A DNA stretch of 7,694 nucleotides from assembly GCA_964634675.1 (NCBI GenBank), contig CAZWLH010000073.1, positions 1 to 7,694 on the forward strand, given 5' to 3'. Shown here piece by piece: positions 5,247-7,694 of the stretch; positions within the stretch are counted from its first letter, which is position 1; every line of letters begins with the position of its first letter. The stretch comes from UMGS172 sp964634675. Its GTDB lineage: Bacteria > Bacillota > Clostridia > Oscillospirales > Acutalibacteraceae. A program made the position numbers and the translations under genes. The notes beneath the pieces were generated by a model. That model ran no database searches and was not told the origin of the DNA. It was given only the letters and a program-made list of their open reading frames with translations.

Positions 5247-6251
5247 ATGAAAAAAATAGTTTTTGTTTCAAAAAACAACGCCGAACTTATCGAAAGAGAA
5301 GATCGTATGCCATCGGCCGATGAAGTAAGGGTTAAACTTGCATTTTCGGCGTTAAGCTCCGGTACCGAAAGAGCTTGTGTTACCGGAAATGAAGATGCCG
5401 AGGAAAATTTTCGTATTAAATTTCCCACAAGCTCCGGCTATAGCGGTAGTGGCGTAATTACCGACGTTGGTGATAATATCACCGATTACAAAGTGGGAGA
5501 CCGAGTAATGGTACACGGTGGCGGACATCAACAATTTTGTACCGTTCCGACAAAAGAGATAGTTCCGCTACCGGAAAATGTGAGTCTCGAAGAAGCTTCA
5601 ATGGTTATTATTTCGGGATTTTCATTGGCTGCCGTAAGAAAAGCAAAAATAGAATTGGGTAAAAGTTTGTTGGTTGTCGGTCTTGGCTTGCTTGGCCTTT
5701 TTGCGGTTCAATATGCCAAAATTTCGGGTGCCTACCCAATCATTGTGAGCGATTTCTCGGCCGAAAGACGAAAAAAAGCATTGGAACTCGGTGCCGATTA
5801 TGCTTTTGACCCGACTGATCCCGAATATACCGAAAAAATCAAAAAAATAACTGACGGCGGAGTAAACAGCGCGATCGAAGTGACCGGAAATCCCAAAGCA
5901 TTAAAACAAACACTTTCGGTTACCGCAAAATTCGGCAAGGTTATTTTGCTTGGCTGCACACGCACTATGACCGATGTCGATTTTTATCACGATGTTCACT
6001 GGCCGGGAATTGAACTTATAGGTGCCCACAGCGGAGCGCGTCCTTCACTTGAGTCACATTTCGGAATGTGGACAGAAATGGATGACTGCCGTGTTACAAT
6101 AAAATATCTTTCGGCAGGTCGACTTGATTTTAAATCTATGATAAGCGAAATACGCTCACCCGATGAGGCGCACGAGGTGTATGAGCGTCTTGCAACCGAT
6201 AATAATTTCCCGATAGGCGTTTTGTTTGATTGGTCTAAACTGAAAGATTAA
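5247..6251 (+). CDS. medium-chain dehydrogenase (zinc-less MDR-family, sugar/polyol type)
   Basis: 334 aa. N-terminal GroES-like catalytic domain (about 1-120) and a Rossmann domain with GLGLLG (145-150); acidic Asp169 at the end of the second strand suggests NAD over NADP. Where zinc alcohol dehydrogenases have C-G-T-D the protein has S-G-T-E (Ser38-Glu41); where they have GHE it has Gly64-Tyr65-Ser66. The four-Cys structural zinc lobe is absent, the chain passing from GDRVMVHGGG (84-93) straight into HQQFCTVP. So neither zinc site can form in the usual way, as in BchC-like and other zinc-independent MDR enzymes. ATG is preceded by AAGGAG 8 nt upstream. The oxidoreductase gene follows 17 bp later on the same transcript; a linked sugar or polyol oxidation route is the likely role. 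Substrate unknown. Confidence 0.88.
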   Translation: MKKIVFVSKNNAELIEREDRMPSADEVRVKLAFSALSSGTERACVTGNEDAEENFRIKFPTSSGYSGSGVITDVGDNITDYKVGDRVMVHGGGHQQFCTVPTKEIVPLPENVSLEEASMVIISGFSLAAVRKAKIELGKSLLVVGLGLLGLFAVQYAKISGAYPIIVSDFSAERRKKALELGADYAFDPTDPEYTEKIKKITDGGVNSAIEVTGNPKALKQTLSVTAKFGKVILLGCTRTMTDVDFYHDVHWPGIELIGAHSGARPSLESHFGMWTEMDDCRVTIKYLSAGRLDFKSMISEIRSPDEAHEVYERLATDNNFPIGVLFDWSKLKD

Positions 6252-6268
6252 AACAGAGGAGCTTTTTT

Positions 6269-7282
6269 ATGAAACCTATTCGTGTCGTACAATATGGCGG
6301 TTGGCGCTTAACACACGCAGAGCATACAATGCTTACGATGCGTAGTTTGCCGCAATATTTTGATGTTGCGGGATTTTGCGAACCGGATGAAAAATTGCTT
6401 GAGCAGTTGGTAAACAAACCCGCATATAAAGATCTTAAAATATATACAAAAGAAGAAATATTAAACGATAAATCCTTAGATGCCGTTATAGTTGAAACAT
6501 CCGAAATAACGCAGGCAGAAGATGCCTTGTTCTTCGCAAAAGCGGGATTCAATGTTCATTCAGATAAACCTTGCGGTGCATCAAACGAAACTTTTGAAAA
6601 ACTTATTGCCTGTGTTAAAGAAAAAAAATTGGTTTTTCAAAACGGATATATGTATCGCTATAATCCGGCAATAAAAAGAGCTTATGAAATTGTTTCTTCG
6701 GGTGAAATCGGCGAAATAATCTGCACCGAAGCACAAATGAGTGAATGCTATCACGGTAGCTTTTTAAAACAGGTGGGCAGTATGCCGGGCGGAATGATGT
6801 TTTATTTGGGTTGCCATTTATTGGATTTGGTATATATGTTTATGGGCGAACCTATGGAAATTCATTCTTTTAATTCCTCATCAAATTTAGAATGTTCGGA
6901 TATTAAAGATTTTGGCTTGGTGCTTTTAAAATACAAGCACGGTTATTCTTATGTTAAAACCGTTGCCTGTGAAGTGAGCGGAAGTGCAAGAAGACAGTTT
7001 GTGATTTCGGGAACAAAGGGTACAATTGAAATTAAACCTATTGAAAATCCTGTTGAACTGCCTAATACAGTGTGCCCAAATAAAATTTTTATGAACGTAA
7101 CAAAAGAGGGGCATCCCATGGCCTTTGCCGACAGACCCGAAACAATAAGCTTTCCTCCTTACGGAAGGTATAATGATATGATGATTGATTTTGCCAAAAC
7201 CGTAGCAGGTGAAAAGACTAATACCTTCGATTACGATTCGGATTTGGCAGTTCACAGACTTCTCACAAATGTTTGCAAATAA
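6269..7282 (+). CDS. Gfo/Idh/MocA-family oxidoreductase
   Basis: 337 aa, normal family length. N-terminal NAD(P)-binding Rossmann domain, with an unusual nucleotide loop (VQYGGWRLTHAEH, 7-19, instead of a clean G-x-G-x-x-G); the conserved EKP loop appears as DKP (99-101) with Lys100, the likely catalytic/cofactor lysine. The C-terminal alpha/beta domain begins with the substrate motif region GGMMFYLGCHLLD (174-186): His183 is kept, but the usual Asp four residues before it is Tyr179. Relatives oxidise or epimerise sugars, inositols and amino-sugar derivatives. Shine-Dalgarno GAGGAG (6256-6261) lies 7 nt before the ATG. It is coupled with the upstream MDR dehydrogenase under probable AraC-type control. 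Its 3' end overlaps a small minus-strand ORF by 20 bp. Family sure, substrate not. Confidence 0.9.
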   Translation: MKPIRVVQYGGWRLTHAEHTMLTMRSLPQYFDVAGFCEPDEKLLEQLVNKPAYKDLKIYTKEEILNDKSLDAVIVETSEITQAEDALFFAKAGFNVHSDKPCGASNETFEKLIACVKEKKLVFQNGYMYRYNPAIKRAYEIVSSGEIGEIICTEAQMSECYHGSFLKQVGSMPGGMMFYLGCHLLDLVYMFMGEPMEIHSFNSSSNLECSDIKDFGLVLLKYKHGYSYVKTVACEVSGSARRQFVISGTKGTIEIKPIENPVELPNTVCPNKIFMNVTKEGHPMAFADRPETISFPPYGRYNDMMIDFAKTVAGEKTNTFDYDSDLAVHRLLTNVCK

Positions 7283-7421
7283 GAAATCGGAATAAACAGT
7301 TTCCCGTATCACTGTTCTTCTTCACTATTTGTGTAACTGCAAACAGGGCTGTTTTCTCCGATTGTAAGAATACTCCCTTGACCGGCTCGACAGCCATTCT
7401 GTTTTGTTTGAGTTGTTCCAT
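7263..7421 (-). pseudogene. small ORF with MATE-transporter-like N-terminus (truncated gene or leader ORF)
   Basis: 52 codons. A strong Shine-Dalgarno GGAGG (7428-7432) sits 6 nt before ATG 7419-7421, so translation is plausible. The first residues, MEQLKQNRMAVEPVK, look to me like the start of clostridial MATE multidrug efflux proteins, where such a basic segment leads into the first membrane helix. After about residue 15 the sequence (GVFLQSEKTALFAV...) is not hydrophobic and no membrane helix follows in any frame. The ORF then runs antisense into the last 20 bp of the oxidoreductase gene. I read it as the surviving 5' end of a gene whose body was lost, with a promoter and leader hairpin still upstream. 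It could instead be a genuine short peptide. The MATE resemblance is from memory and unverified. Confidence 0.4.
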
Positions 7422-7444
7422 AAGATACCTCCGAGTTGCTTTTT

Positions 7445-7489
7445 AAAAGAAGAAAAAGGCGTAAGCCCAAATATTGGACTTACGCCTTT
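7445..7489 (-). terminator. leader terminator/attenuator hairpin upstream of the small ORF
   Basis: An 11-bp perfect stem AAAGGCGTAAG / CTTACGCCTTT (7479-7489 with 7455-7465) has an inner near-palindrome. On the minus strand it is followed by TTTTTCTTCTTTT (7445-7457), a good termination tract. It sits between a minus-strand promoter (7508-7537) and the RBS at 7428-7432, the position of a transcription attenuator. In the plus direction only TTTCG follows, so it would be a weaker terminator for the dehydrogenase operon, which otherwise has just a 6-bp hairpin AACAGT/ACTGTT at 7295-7316 after its last stop. I see nothing else in 7283-7544 apart from the small ORF. Confidence 0.65.
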
Positions 7490-7507
7490 CGACTACTCAC
7501 GCAAAGA

Positions 7508-7537
7508 ATTATATCACATTCCGTTTTGAAAAATCAA
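7508..7537 (-). promoter_or_regulatory. sigma-A promoter for the minus-strand leader
   Basis: -35 TTGATT (7532-7537), 18-nt spacer, -10 TATAAT (7508-7513) on the minus strand. The expected start is near 7501, so the transcript begins just before the attenuator-like hairpin. It starts 8 bp after the stop of the upstream small membrane protein gene. Confidence 0.7.
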
Positions 7538-7544
7538 GAGTATT

Positions 7545-7694
7545 TTAAGGCTTGTTTTTTCTTTCCGAAAAGATTTTGTTGATAAGAGCGGTAGCTATGA
7601 TGATGACGGCAATAATGACGAATATTACGAGCATACCTTTGCCCATATACGAAAGCATTTTGATTGCTTCTTTGGGGTGCCACGAAAAATTGGC
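7545..7694 (-). CDS. small single-pass membrane protein, C-terminal part
   Basis: The 5' end lies outside the window; 49 sense codons and TAA (7545-7547) are present. The visible part has a short soluble lead with NFSWHPKEAIKMLSYMGKGM, one strongly hydrophobic helix (MLVIFVIIAVIIIATALI, about visible residues 21-38) and a basic tail (SERKNKP), which by the positive-inside rule suggests a cytoplasmic C-terminus. The M-G-K-G-M segment followed by a single helix recalls small clostridial proteins often labelled OadG-like (gamma subunit of sodium-pumping decarboxylases), but so short a piece cannot settle this. It probably starts only a few residues upstream of the edge. Confidence 0.65.
   Translation of the reverse strand, partial: ANFSWHPKEAIKMLSYMGKGMLVIFVIIAVIIIATALINKIFSERKNKP

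Noticed and set aside
5128..5271. 48-residue N-terminal extension of the AraC-family protein
   Set aside because: It would translate through the gene's own promoter and into the divergent dehydrogenase gene; the extension is low-complexity and not part of the AraC family.
7309..7440. Alternative minus-strand frame ending ...SYTNSEEEQ, with two Cys residues, as a secreted or modified peptide
   Set aside because: It looks gene-like but has no start codon near the ribosome binding site; the GGAGG site serves the ATG in a different frame.
1..7694. CRISPR arrays, toxin-antitoxin pairs, defence genes, transposases
   Set aside because: No spaced short repeats and no recognisable protein of these kinds in any plausible frame.

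Overview
The window looks like a scaffold from a Clostridia-type Firmicute, probably a gut Oscillospiraceae/Ruminococcaceae relative recovered by metagenomic assembly. The reasons are a reverse-rubrerythrin-like C-terminus, strong GGAGG-type ribosome binding sites, consensus sigma-A promoters with extended -10 boxes, intrinsic terminators, and protein sequences of clostridial character. The assignment is from pattern memory only. A run of exactly 100 Ns marks a scaffold join.

Layout. Left edge (1-89, +): the last 28 codons of a rubrerythrin-type diiron peroxidase. A hairpin terminator (219-264) separates it from a convergent two-gene minus-strand operon: a DRE-TIM (HMGL-like) aldolase-domain protein (997-1968), then an SGNH/GDSL esterase (257-982), driven by a perfect TTGACA-N17-TATAAT promoter (2017-2045). 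A divergent sigma-A promoter (2097-2125) drives smpB (2154-2615), followed 1 bp later by an alpha/beta-hydrolase esterase (2617-3444) and then by ssrA/tmRNA (3623-3968). The trans-translation protein and its RNA therefore sit in one transcriptional unit with an unrelated hydrolase between them. A strong terminator (4041-4083) closes the unit.

The right half is visibly richer in A/T. A divergent sugar-catabolism-like cassette holds an AraC-family regulator (4105-5127, -), a zinc-less medium-chain dehydrogenase (5247-6251, +) and a Gfo/Idh/MocA oxidoreductase (6269-7282, +). The regulator and the dehydrogenase pair are read from overlapping promoters, so the AraC protein probably senses a sugar or polyol and controls the two NAD(P)-dependent enzymes. 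After the cassette, on the minus strand, come a promoter, a terminator-like leader hairpin, a strong RBS and a 52-codon ORF whose first ~15 residues resemble the start of a MATE efflux pump; this may be a decapitated, attenuator-controlled gene. The right edge holds the C-terminal 49 codons of a small single-pass membrane protein.

Two structural oddities need care. (1) The 100-N gap is flanked by an identical 55-bp sequence on both sides (3442-3496 and 3597-3651). The simplest reading is two overlapping contigs that were scaffolded instead of merged, so ssrA is really intact and uninterrupted. (2) The AraC gene contains a perfect, in-frame 171-bp tandem duplication that doubles the core of its cupin sensor domain. 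This could be a very recent real duplication or an assembly product. I see no CRISPR array, phage or transposase gene, and no clearly new defence or mobile system.
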